Origin: Tangfeifania diversioriginum
GTDB lineage: Bacteria; Bacteroidota; Bacteroidia; Bacteroidales; Prolixibacteraceae
DNA: 64,000 bases
Reading direction: 5' to 3'
Assembly (NCBI GenBank): GCA_945873105.1
Contig: CAMCBW010000003.1
Coordinates: forward strand, 62,001-126,000
Shown here: positions 51,907 to 60,259 of the stretch, piece after piece
How positions within the stretch are numbered: position 1 is the first letter of the stretch
Layout: each line of letters starts with the position of its first letter
Program-made: the position numbers and the translations under genes
The notes under the pieces: generated by a model
The model's input: the letters and a program-made list of their open reading frames with translations, nothing else
The model's database searches: none
Told to the model about the DNA's origin: nothing

Positions 51907-53742
51907 ATGGAAACTAAGTTACGAAAATGGCCAGGAAAAAGGAGGGTGCTATGGTTCCTGGCGATCTTTTTTTTGGTCCTCTCAGCAATTTCACTCTATT
52001 TTTACCACAACTACAACAGGCTACTTGCAGGGGCGCTGATGAATAGTTTCAACTCCAGCATTGCTTCCGATGTCTATGAACTAAAATTCAAAAACCTGAA
52101 TGTCAACTTCTTGTCTGGCAGCATCAAGGTCAATGATGTTCAGATCATCCCAAGGGAAAAACCACTGAAAAATTACCCCTACATCAACAGTACTTTCCGT
52201 ATGAGTACCAAAAAAATCCTCCTTTCAAAGGTCGAGCTTTTGGCATTGTTGAAGCAGAATGTATTAAAGCTTGAAAGAGTAATTGTTGCCGAACCTGAAA
52301 TTGAACTGGTGATTTCAGATGAGGTACCTGTCTTCATCCCATTTGGCGAAGCAGCTAAAGATACGGTCACTACCCAGTCCGGCAACAGCAAGCGTATCCT
52401 TGCCTTTTCACTGAAGAAGTTTGATCTGATCAATGCCTCCTTTCACGTAACCAATTCAGCAAAGGGCAGAGATTTGGATGTAAAGAGGGTTGGCCTTTCT
52501 TTCAGGGACCTCCTCATGGATCAGCAACCTGGAATGGATCTTATCTCTTACGGTAACCTGAATTTCTCCATTGGTGAAATGGCAGGCAGTCTCCAAAGGG
52601 ACAAATTGAAGCATATCTACCTGAAAGATTATCAATTGAATGTTGATTCCATGAAGGTCCAAAAGAGTCAGGATACAGTGATTTACAAATTTCAGGATGT
52701 CATGCTGGCATTCAATGCCCTGGATATCCAAACTGCGGACAGTGTTTACCACCTAGCACTCAACTCCTTTGAACTCTGGTACAAATCCAAATCAATTGTC
52801 ATCAAGGATATTATTTTTGAACCCAATATTTCAGATGCTGAAATACAAAAGAAGTTCAAATTTCAGCATACCCAGTTTTCAGGACGTGTAGGAACCATGA
52901 AGATCAACGGTCTAGACTTTGATTCACTCTTTCTTCATAAAAAAATTTTCATCGACGAAATATCACTGGACTCGGTCTCAGCCAACATCTTCAAGGACAA
53001 AACCAAACCGATGGATCTGAAAAGATTCCCGGTCTATCTTGGTCAAACCATCAAGGGAATCAAACTGCCCCTGAGCATCAAACATCTGACCGCCAGCACT
53101 GTCAACCTGGTAAACAAGGAACGGAAAGTTGATGCGGCCTATGCAACGGCCAATATCAACCGGGGAACCCTGAATGTTGAAAACATTTCCAACATCGATA
53201 CACTCAAGGAACTTTCTATTCAGCTCAGCGCCTTTTTGGAGCAGAAAGTGCCTTTCGGCATAAAACTGGATTTCGACTACCAAAAACCGCAATTCAGGAT
53301 GGAGGGCTCCTTTGAAAAGTTCAGGCTAACCGACTTAAACCATCTCATTGCCGCCTATACGCCGGCTAAAATCAACGACGGGACGGTGGATGGCATCCAT
53401 TTTACTGGTACTGCCTATGAAAAAAAGGCCAAAGGCAGCATGAAGTTTCTTTACCATGATTTGAAAATTGACCTGGAAATCAAGGAGATGGCAAAATGGA
53501 AAAGTTCAGTCCTGGCTTTCGCCGCAAATAACATTGTTGCCTCTGCCAACCCAGCATCCCCAAATCTTCCCCCAAAAATCGTGAAATTTGAGGTCGACCG
53601 CGACATGAACAAATCCTTCGTCAACATCACCATCAAATCTGCACTGGCCGGCTTGAAGGAGACGGTAATGATGTCGAAAGAGAACCGAAAAGCCTACAAC
53701 GAAATGAAAAAGAGGGTAAAAAAAACAAAAGAGGTGAAATAG
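51907..53742 (+). CDS. AsmA/DUF748-like membrane-anchored protein
   Basis: 611 residues. One N-terminal span at about 15-32 (VLWFLAIFFLVLSAISLYFY), then a long periplasmic part made of repeated beta-strands (LKFKNLNVNFLSGSIKVNDV, FDLINASFHVTNSAKGRDLD, LSIKHLTASTVNLVNK). The pattern, with ..DGTVDGIHFTGTA.. near the end and a basic tail, fits AsmA-like lipid-bridge proteins that help move phospholipids to the outer membrane. It is 35 bp after the MG2 protein, so in the same operon. The family link is by pattern, not by a signature motif. Confidence 0.65.
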   Translation: METKLRKWPGKRRVLWFLAIFFLVLSAISLYFYHNYNRLLAGALMNSFNSSIASDVYELKFKNLNVNFLSGSIKVNDVQIIPREKPLKNYPYINSTFRMSTKKILLSKVELLALLKQNVLKLERVIVAEPEIELVISDEVPVFIPFGEAAKDTVTTQSGNSKRILAFSLKKFDLINASFHVTNSAKGRDLDVKRVGLSFRDLLMDQQPGMDLISYGNLNFSIGEMAGSLQRDKLKHIYLKDYQLNVDSMKVQKSQDTVIYKFQDVMLAFNALDIQTADSVYHLALNSFELWYKSKSIVIKDIIFEPNISDAEIQKKFKFQHTQFSGRVGTMKINGLDFDSLFLHKKIFIDEISLDSVSANIFKDKTKPMDLKRFPVYLGQTIKGIKLPLSIKHLTASTVNLVNKERKVDAAYATANINRGTLNVENISNIDTLKELSIQLSAFLEQKVPFGIKLDFDYQKPQFRMEGSFEKFRLTDLNHLIAAYTPAKINDGTVDGIHFTGTAYEKKAKGSMKFLYHDLKIDLEIKEMAKWKSSVLAFAANNIVASANPASPNLPPKIVKFEVDRDMNKSFVNITIKSALAGLKETVMMSKENRKAYNEMKKRVKKTKEVK

Positions 53743-53788
53743 TGCAGCAAAGGAGGGGGATCATTTCAGGAACCGACCTATTTTCGAC

Positions 53789-53796
53789 TATATTTG
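53789..53796 (+). promoter_or_regulatory. TAnnTTTG -7 element for the metal-efflux operon
   Basis: TATATTTG, exact consensus match, 19 bases upstream of the ATG of the His-rich protein. It suggests that the efflux genes have their own promoter. Confidence 0.6.
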
Positions 53797-53815
53797 CAAA
53801 ACTGCATTTGCCATT

Positions 53816-54238
53816 ATGAGGAAAAAATCAGCAATTCTAGCGATTCTAATAGCCAATATTGTATTGTTGGTGGTAGCTGTAGTGCCTCATCATCACCATC
53901 ATGAGCAGGTGTGTATTCAACTTTCGCACTGCCAGGATGATGGTAAAGCAGCTCACAGCAGCAGCACTCAGCACAACCACGAGCACGATTGGAGTGACAA
54001 CTGTTTCCTGAAGCAAACTTTGACAGTACCGGTTCAATCGCCAAAGTATGAATTGAAATGCCGTGCTTGCGATGGCTATCCTGTTTTATCCGTCAATTTT
54101 CAGGCCATTTTATCGGGTAAAAATCCAATGATTTTTGTACCTGAATTGGTCGTGACCGCAAAAAATGTACTTCCCCCCCCACTCCATGCTGGTTCACTAG
54201 AATCCACCATTGGTTTGAGGGCCCCTCCCTCAGTTTAA
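53816..54238 (+). CDS. small His-rich membrane-anchored protein before the efflux genes (DUF6769-like)
   Basis: 140 residues. N-terminal span (ILAILIANIVLLVVAVV) followed at once by HHHHHEQVCIQLSHCQDD and HSSSTQHNHEHDWSDNC: nine or more His plus Cys within 40 residues, a strong soft-metal binding patch. The rest is unremarkable. Similar short proteins occur before CusB/CzcB-type genes in Bacteroidota. A periplasmic metal (copper or zinc) sensor or chaperone that feeds the pump is inferred. Confidence 0.7.
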   Translation: MRKKSAILAILIANIVLLVVAVVPHHHHHEQVCIQLSHCQDDGKAAHSSSTQHNHEHDWSDNCFLKQTLTVPVQSPKYELKCRACDGYPVLSVNFQAILSGKNPMIFVPELVVTAKNVLPPPLHAGSLESTIGLRAPPSV

Positions 54239-54339
54239 ATGTTCCCTTTCAACCTTGAATGCCGGCGATAACCAATCGCAGCATACTGCTCACATGCATT
54301 CAACCATCCATTGTACCGGACATTTAAACATCATTCAGA

Positions 54340-55842
54340 ATGAAATCAAAAATATATTCTGTTGTGCTGCTTGCAGTTGCGCTTGCAAGTTGTTTCAACA
54401 AACCAGTTGCTGAGCACCAGGAAGAGCTCGCAGAATCCAAGCTTCCCTACACAGCCTACAGCACCGATTTTGAACTTTTTGCCGAAGCTGATCCCTTTAT
54501 AACCGGCGAGACTGCCAACGTTCTGTCGCACTTCACCAGGCTTCCGGATTTTAAGGCAGTGGAACGTGGAACCATTACGGTACGTCTGGCTGTCAACGGG
54601 AAAGAGGTGATACAAACGCTGGAAAAGCCAACCAGAAAAGGAATTTACAGTTTTGACCTGAAAGCAGAAACAGCCGGGAAGGGCACTTTAAAATTTCAAA
54701 TTTCCGATGAAAATAGGGCCTTTGAGTTAATTGTGCCGAACATTACTGTATACGCATCGCATGACGAGGCCCACAAGGCCTCGGAAAAAACGGCAATTCC
54801 CAGAACAAATACCACCATCTTCACCAAGGAGCAGTCGTGGAAAGTTGACTTTGCAACAGATTATCCAAAAAGTGAGCCATTTGGCCAGATTATCAAGACT
54901 ACAGCACAGGTTCAATCAGCCCTGGGAGATGAGACCATTGTTTCTGCCAAGATGAATGGCATGGTGGTCATCACAGGAAATGGAGCACTGGAAGGTAAAG
55001 AAGTTTCGAAAGGCCAGACTTTGCTCTTCATTTCAGGCAGCGAATTGGCCGATAACAACATGTCAGTTCGTTATTCAGAAGCCAGGAACAACCTTGAAAA
55101 ATCAAAAACTGATTTTGATAGGGCAACTGAACTTGCGAAGGATAAAATAGTATCTGCAAAAGAGTTGCTAAGTCTTAAGAACCAATATGATAATGCCAGG
55201 GCAATATTTGACAATCTGACTATCAACTTCAGCATTTCCGGACAAAATGTAACAAGCCCGGGGAGCGGTTACATCAAACAGCTATTTGTGAAGAATGGGA
55301 CTTATGTCGAAGCTGGTCAACCCATTGCAACCATCTCCCAAAACAAGCGATTGATGTTGCATGCTGAAGTTCAACAAAAATATGCACCATGGTTGGGCTC
55401 GATTGTTTCTGCCAATATCCGAACCATCCAGGATGGTCAAACCTTCACGCTTGAGCAATTGAATGGCAAAGTATTGTCATTTGGCAAATCAGCCAATTCC
55501 GACAATTTCCTCATACCTGTCGCTTTTCAGATCGACAACCCCGGTAGTTTTATGGCAGGTGGATTTGTGGAAATGTATATAAAGACGGTTTCCAACACCC
55601 CGGCATTGACGGTTCCAAACACTTCACTGCTTGAAGAACAAGGCACCTTTGGTGTCTATGTACAGGTTCATCCGGAACTGTTCGAAAAGAGGGAGGTGAA
55701 AATTGGCGCAACGGATGGCCTGAGAACAGAAATAAAGCAAGGACTCGGCCAGCAGGAACGAATCGTAACGAAGGGAGCCATCCTTGTTAAACTGGCTCAG
55801 GCTACAGGAACTTTGGATGCCCATTCGGGTCATGTTCATTAA
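54340..55842 (+). CDS. RND efflux periplasmic adaptor (CusB/CzcB type), lipoprotein
   Basis: 500 residues. Lipobox VLLAVALASC (Cys18). A long extra N-terminal beta domain (about 35-145) precedes the adaptor core, as in several Bacteroidota heavy-metal adaptors. Core: lipoyl/barrel-sandwich halves (VSAKMNGMVVITGNGALEGK, VTSPGSGYIKQLFVKNGTYV) around a coiled hairpin (RNNLEKSKTDFDRATELAKD), then beta-barrel domain. The C-terminus has HSGHVH, possible metal ligands. It bridges pump and TolC-type channel. Upstream gap to the His-rich gene is 101 bp. Confidence 0.9.
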   Translation: MKSKIYSVVLLAVALASCFNKPVAEHQEELAESKLPYTAYSTDFELFAEADPFITGETANVLSHFTRLPDFKAVERGTITVRLAVNGKEVIQTLEKPTRKGIYSFDLKAETAGKGTLKFQISDENRAFELIVPNITVYASHDEAHKASEKTAIPRTNTTIFTKEQSWKVDFATDYPKSEPFGQIIKTTAQVQSALGDETIVSAKMNGMVVITGNGALEGKEVSKGQTLLFISGSELADNNMSVRYSEARNNLEKSKTDFDRATELAKDKIVSAKELLSLKNQYDNARAIFDNLTINFSISGQNVTSPGSGYIKQLFVKNGTYVEAGQPIATISQNKRLMLHAEVQQKYAPWLGSIVSANIRTIQDGQTFTLEQLNGKVLSFGKSANSDNFLIPVAFQIDNPGSFMAGGFVEMYIKTVSNTPALTVPNTSLLEEQGTFGVYVQVHPELFEKREVKIGATDGLRTEIKQGLGQQERIVTKGAILVKLAQATGTLDAHSGHVH

Positions 55843-55853
55843 CCGTCGCAACC

Positions 55854-58800
55854 ATGTTAAACAACATTATCAAATTTTCGCTGAACAACAAATACCTGAT
55901 TTTGCTTTGTTCGGTATTGTTGGTGGTTTTCGGGATGAGAACCGCCTCGAATATGGATGTGGATGTATTTCCGGATCTCACAGCTCCAACAGTGGTGGTA
56001 ATGACCGATGCCCATGGAATGGCTTCGGAGGAGGTGGAGCGTATGGTGACCTTTCCCATCGAAACAGCCATGAATGGTGCAACAGATGTTCGCAGGGTTC
56101 GATCCTCTTCTGCCCAGGGATTTTCTTTCGTTTGGGTAGAATTCGACTGGGGCACCGATATTTTCAAAGCCCGGCAAATTGTGAGTGAGAAGCTCATCAG
56201 TGTAGCCAGCCGAATGCCGTTGGGAGTTGGGCAGCCAGTACTTGCCCCGCAATCCAGTGTAATGGGCGAAATTTTCTTCATCGGAATGCAAGCCGACAGT
56301 ACCAGCATGATGGAGTTGCGAACGATCGCTGAATGGAATGTGAAACCGCTGATCCTTGCAACGGGAGGAGTCTCCCAGGTAACCATCATTGGCGGGGATT
56401 ACAAGCAGTACCAAGTTCTGGCCAATCCGCAAAGGATGAATTATTACAAGGTTTCGATGGCCGAATTGGCCGGCGTATGCAAGGAGATCAGCCAAAATTC
56501 TGCCGGTGGGGTCATTCGGCAATTCGGCAATGAATATGTGGTTCGGGGCATGGCCAGGAGTTCGGACATTGATGCATTGGGTGCTTCCTATCTGAAAACC
56601 ACCAATGGAAGACCAATAAGGATCAATGATGTAGCTGAAGTTGTCATTGGAAGTGCTCCCAAAATGGGCTATGCCTCTGAAAATGGGCAACCAGCCATCA
56701 TCATCTCGGTGTCGAAACAACCTGGGGCCAATACCCTGGCTGTTACAGAGAGGATTGAAGAGAACCTCAAGGTACTGCAAAAAACCTTGCCCCATGATGT
56801 GAAACTTGACACCAAAATATTCCGTCAGGCTGATTTTATTGAGACCTCTGTCAACAATGTACAAAATGCCTTGATCGAAGGTGGGATCTTTGTCATCGTT
56901 GTATTGTTCGTATTCCTCGGAAGTTTCCGAACCACTGTTATCTCCCTGCTGGCCATCCCGCTCTCCCTGCTGGGAGCTATCCTGGTGTTGAAAATGTTGG
57001 GAATGAACATCAATACCATGAGTTTGGGAGGAATGGCCATTGCCATTGGTTCCTTGGTGGATGATGCCATTATTGATGTGGAGAATGTCTACAAACGGCT
57101 CAGACAAAACAGCGTAAAACCCGAATCTGAAAAGCAGTCAGCCTTCACGGTAGTTTTTGAAGCATCCAAAGAGATCAGGGCATCCATTCTCAACGCAACG
57201 CTGATTATCATGGTGGCCTTCCTTCCACTTTTCTTCCTTTCCGGAATGGAAGGCCGAATGTTGCAGCCACTGGGTATTTCATTCGTTGTTTCCCTTTTCG
57301 TTTCCCTCATTGTGGCAATGACATTGACCCCCCTGTTGTCGAAGATGCTGCTTTCGGACGAAAAGTACCTGGCAAAAAATGAAAAGGAAAAATGGTTGGT
57401 TCGTAAGTTAACTTCGGCTTACGAGTCTTCATTAACCTGGAGCTTGCAGCACAAAAAAACGGTTCTTTTTTCCACCCTTGGACTATTTTTGGGGACACTC
57501 CTGGTCTTTTCAACATTTGGGAGAAGCTTTCTTCCCGAATTTAACGAAGGAGCGCTCACCCTGTCTGTCATTACCAAACCGGGGACCTCCCTCGAAGAGA
57601 GCAACCGGTTGGGAACCCTGGTCGAAAGGGAGATGTTAACCATTGCAGAAATTTCGAGTACTGCCAGACGAACTGGAAGGGGTGAGCTGGACGAACATTC
57701 ACAGACCACCAACAGTGCAGAGATTGATTTGAATTTCAAGCTGAAGGAACGCAGCCAGCAGGAGTTCCTGGCCGAGGTACGGAACCGGCTGGCAGGTATC
57801 CCCGGCATTGCCTATACCGTTGGGCAACCCCTTGGGCACCGGATCGACCATATGCTCTCCGGAACCAGGGCTAACATCGCCATCAAGCTTTTCGGAACTG
57901 ACCTGAATAAAATGTTCGCCATTGGCAACGAGGTTAAGAGTGTGGTGGGTGGTATTGACGGGTTGGTGGATGTCAATGTTGACCAGCAGATTGAGATTCC
58001 GCAACTCCAGATCCGAGCCAACCGGGAGATGTTGGCAAACTATGGAATTACCATCGGGCAGTTCAATGAATTCGTGGAGATCTCGTTTGGGGGAGAAAAA
58101 ATGGCGGATATCTATGAAGGGCAAAGAAGCTACGATTTGGTCCTGCGTTTGAACAAGGATTTCACAGAGTCGATGGATGGTATTGGTTCTGCCTTGATCG
58201 ACACCTGGGATGGTAGGAAAGTGCCCCTCGGGCAGGTTGCCGAAATCGTTTCTGTTACAGGACCAAGTTCCATCAGTCGGGAAAATGTGCAACGAAAGAT
58301 TGTCATCTCAGCCAATGTTGCTGAACGCGATTTACGGAGTGTAGTAAAGGACATTCAGCAGATCATTGGAAGGAAGATTGATCTGCCGGAAGGCTACCGC
58401 ATTGAATACGGAGGTCAGTTTGAGAGCGAAGCAAAAGCCTCCAATACACTGCTGCTAACCTCCCTACTCGCCATCCTTGTCATCTTTCTGCTACTATTCC
58501 AGGAGTTTAAAAATTTCAAACTGGCGGGAATCATCCTGCTCAACCTTCCATTGGCATTGATAGGCGGGGTATTTGCGATCTGGCTATCCTCAGGAATTCT
58601 GAGTATCCCTGCCATTATCGGATTTATCACCTTATTCGGTTTGGCTACCCGAAATGGGATTTTACTCATTTCGAATTACCAAAAACTGGAAAAGCAAGGA
58701 AGACCACTTCTGGAAACTGTAACCAAAGGCTCATCAGACCGGTTAAATGCCATTCTAATGACTGCATTAACCGCTGCATTGGCCTTGATCCCAATGGCAT

Positions 58801-58955
58801 TCAAGGGGGATCTGGCAGGCAATGAGATCCAAAGTCCCATGGCAAAGGTGATACTGGGAGGACTTCTCACCTCCACCCTGCTCAACATCTACATCGTCCC
58901 CATTGTATACAGCATACTGAATCACAAAGGAATATTAAAGAATGCAAAGAGATGA
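55854..58955 (+). CDS. heavy-metal RND efflux pump (CusA/CzcA family)
   Basis: 1,033 residues, 12 spans in the usual 1+5/1+5 pattern. TM4 carries the HME-RND motif GSLVDDAIIDVENVYKRL (Asp-Asp...Asp-x-Glu-Asn), the proton relay of metal pumps. Early block MDVDVFPDLTAPTVVVMTDA and porter regions typical of CzcA/CusA. Drug-type pumps lack this Asp-rich TM4. It exports Cu/Ag or Zn/Co/Cd; which metals cannot be settled by eye, though the His-rich first gene leans to copper or zinc. 11 bp from the adaptor gene. Confidence 0.94.
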   Translation: MLNNIIKFSLNNKYLILLCSVLLVVFGMRTASNMDVDVFPDLTAPTVVVMTDAHGMASEEVERMVTFPIETAMNGATDVRRVRSSSAQGFSFVWVEFDWGTDIFKARQIVSEKLISVASRMPLGVGQPVLAPQSSVMGEIFFIGMQADSTSMMELRTIAEWNVKPLILATGGVSQVTIIGGDYKQYQVLANPQRMNYYKVSMAELAGVCKEISQNSAGGVIRQFGNEYVVRGMARSSDIDALGASYLKTTNGRPIRINDVAEVVIGSAPKMGYASENGQPAIIISVSKQPGANTLAVTERIEENLKVLQKTLPHDVKLDTKIFRQADFIETSVNNVQNALIEGGIFVIVVLFVFLGSFRTTVISLLAIPLSLLGAILVLKMLGMNINTMSLGGMAIAIGSLVDDAIIDVENVYKRLRQNSVKPESEKQSAFTVVFEASKEIRASILNATLIIMVAFLPLFFLSGMEGRMLQPLGISFVVSLFVSLIVAMTLTPLLSKMLLSDEKYLAKNEKEKWLVRKLTSAYESSLTWSLQHKKTVLFSTLGLFLGTLLVFSTFGRSFLPEFNEGALTLSVITKPGTSLEESNRLGTLVEREMLTIAEISSTARRTGRGELDEHSQTTNSAEIDLNFKLKERSQQEFLAEVRNRLAGIPGIAYTVGQPLGHRIDHMLSGTRANIAIKLFGTDLNKMFAIGNEVKSVVGGIDGLVDVNVDQQIEIPQLQIRANREMLANYGITIGQFNEFVEISFGGEKMADIYEGQRSYDLVLRLNKDFTESMDGIGSALIDTWDGRKVPLGQVAEIVSVTGPSSISRENVQRKIVISANVAERDLRSVVKDIQQIIGRKIDLPEGYRIEYGGQFESEAKASNTLLLTSLLAILVIFLLLFQEFKNFKLAGIILLNLPLALIGGVFAIWLSSGILSIPAIIGFITLFGLATRNGILLISNYQKLEKQGRPLLETVTKGSSDRLNAILMTALTAALALIPMAFKGDLAGNEIQSPMAKVILGGLLTSTLLNIYIVPIVYSILNHKGILKNAKR

Positions 58956-58976
58956 GGCCGCACCAAATTCTTATTA

Positions 58977-60170
58977 ATGGTTAAAAAAAATACGATGGAT
59001 AAAATAATAATATTGCTGCTATTAGTCTTCTTCCAATTGACACTTTCAGCCCAGAATTCCATAGAAAATGTGGTAAAGGAGGTTGAAATGAACAATTCGT
59101 CTTTGGCTGCACTTAGAAAAAGTGTGGAGGCGCAGAAAATCGGCAACCGGACAGCTATTTTCCTCCAAAATCCGGAGGTAGCGTTTAATTATCTGTGGGG
59201 TAACCCCTCCCTGATTGGCAACCGAACAGATCTTTCCATATCCCAAACTTTTGATTTCCCTTCGGCCTATGGCTTTAAGAACCAGATAGCGGAATTGAAA
59301 AATGAACAGTCGGAACTGGATTACCGCAGACAGCTGATGAACATACAATTGAAAACCAGGTTGACCTGTTTTGATTTGATCTATGCGAATGCCTGGCAGG
59401 ACGAATTGACCAGGCGAGTTGCCCAGTGCAGGACTATTGCTATAACCTACCAACTTCTGTTCGAGAAGGGAGAATCCAACATCCTTGACTACAACAAGGC
59501 ACAATTAAATCTACTGAATGTCGGCAAAGAGCTGGAAGCAGTTGAAATTGAACGGAATGCCCTTCTATCAGAATTGATGCTTTTAAATGGAGGAAAACCG
59601 GTTGCACTCAAGGACACCAGTTTTCAAATGCCTGAGATTCCACAGGATTTCGATCAGTGGTACCTTTCGGTAGAGCAAAATAATCCCACCTTCGGCTGGC
59701 TAAAAAAAGAGATCGAAATCAGTCAGAAACAGACCGGACTAAACCGCGCCTTGAGTTTGCCAAAAATACAAACCGGATACATGAGTGAGTCGGTGGTGGG
59801 ACAACAGTTTCAAGGTATAACCGTTGGCCTGACCATTCCCTTGTTCGAAAACAAGAACAAGGTAAAATATGCAGAGGCCAGCCAACAAGCGATGGAGGGT
59901 ATTGCTTCCGACAATAAAATCCAGTTCTACCATCAACTCAAAGCATTGCATACCAAAACAATAGCCCTTCAGAAAAATATAAGGGATTACCGTTCTAGCC
60001 TGCTCTCGTATGATAGCACTGTTTTAATTAAAAAAGCGCTGGACAAAGGTGATATCTCGTTGATCAATTACATCCTTGAGTTTTCACTCTATTATGAAAG
60101 TATAGGTAAACTGCTTCAGCTGGAGCGGGATATGCACAAAACAATGGCAGCCCTGAACCAATACAATTGA
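58977..60170 (+). CDS. TolC-family outer-membrane channel (CusC/CzcC type)
   Basis: 397 residues; the ATG at 58995 (MDKIIILLLLVFFQLTLSAQ) would trim six residues and gives an equally good signal peptide. OEP helices and heptads (LAALRKSVEAQKIGNRTAIF, YNKAQLNLLNVGKELEAVEI, GDISLINYILEFSLYYESIG) in two repeats. Beta strand LSISQTFDFPSAYGFKNQIA is the outer-membrane hook region of CzcC-type proteins. It completes the three-part efflux system; 21 bp from the pump gene and convergent with valS. Confidence 0.9.
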   Translation: MVKKNTMDKIIILLLLVFFQLTLSAQNSIENVVKEVEMNNSSLAALRKSVEAQKIGNRTAIFLQNPEVAFNYLWGNPSLIGNRTDLSISQTFDFPSAYGFKNQIAELKNEQSELDYRRQLMNIQLKTRLTCFDLIYANAWQDELTRRVAQCRTIAITYQLLFEKGESNILDYNKAQLNLLNVGKELEAVEIERNALLSELMLLNGGKPVALKDTSFQMPEIPQDFDQWYLSVEQNNPTFGWLKKEIEISQKQTGLNRALSLPKIQTGYMSESVVGQQFQGITVGLTIPLFENKNKVKYAEASQQAMEGIASDNKIQFYHQLKALHTKTIALQKNIRDYRSSLLSYDSTVLIKKALDKGDISLINYILEFSLYYESIGKLLQLERDMHKTMAALNQYN

Positions 60171-60259
60171 ATTGGTTCAAGGCTGACAATCTGGGTGCGC
60201 TAAGTTGGGACTGTTAAGTTCGCTTAATTGTGCCGGCAATGCTTGTAGTTAAACCTCAA

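Noticed and set aside
55857-57107. 416-residue minus-strand open frame inside the RND pump gene
   Set aside because: Complete antisense shadow of a clear CusA/CzcA gene; its translation is His/Gly-rich without domain structure.
60171-60259. Terminator hairpin between the TolC-type gene and valS
   Set aside because: Only a 6-bp stem (GTAGTT/AACTAC) without a T-run, overlapping the valS stop.
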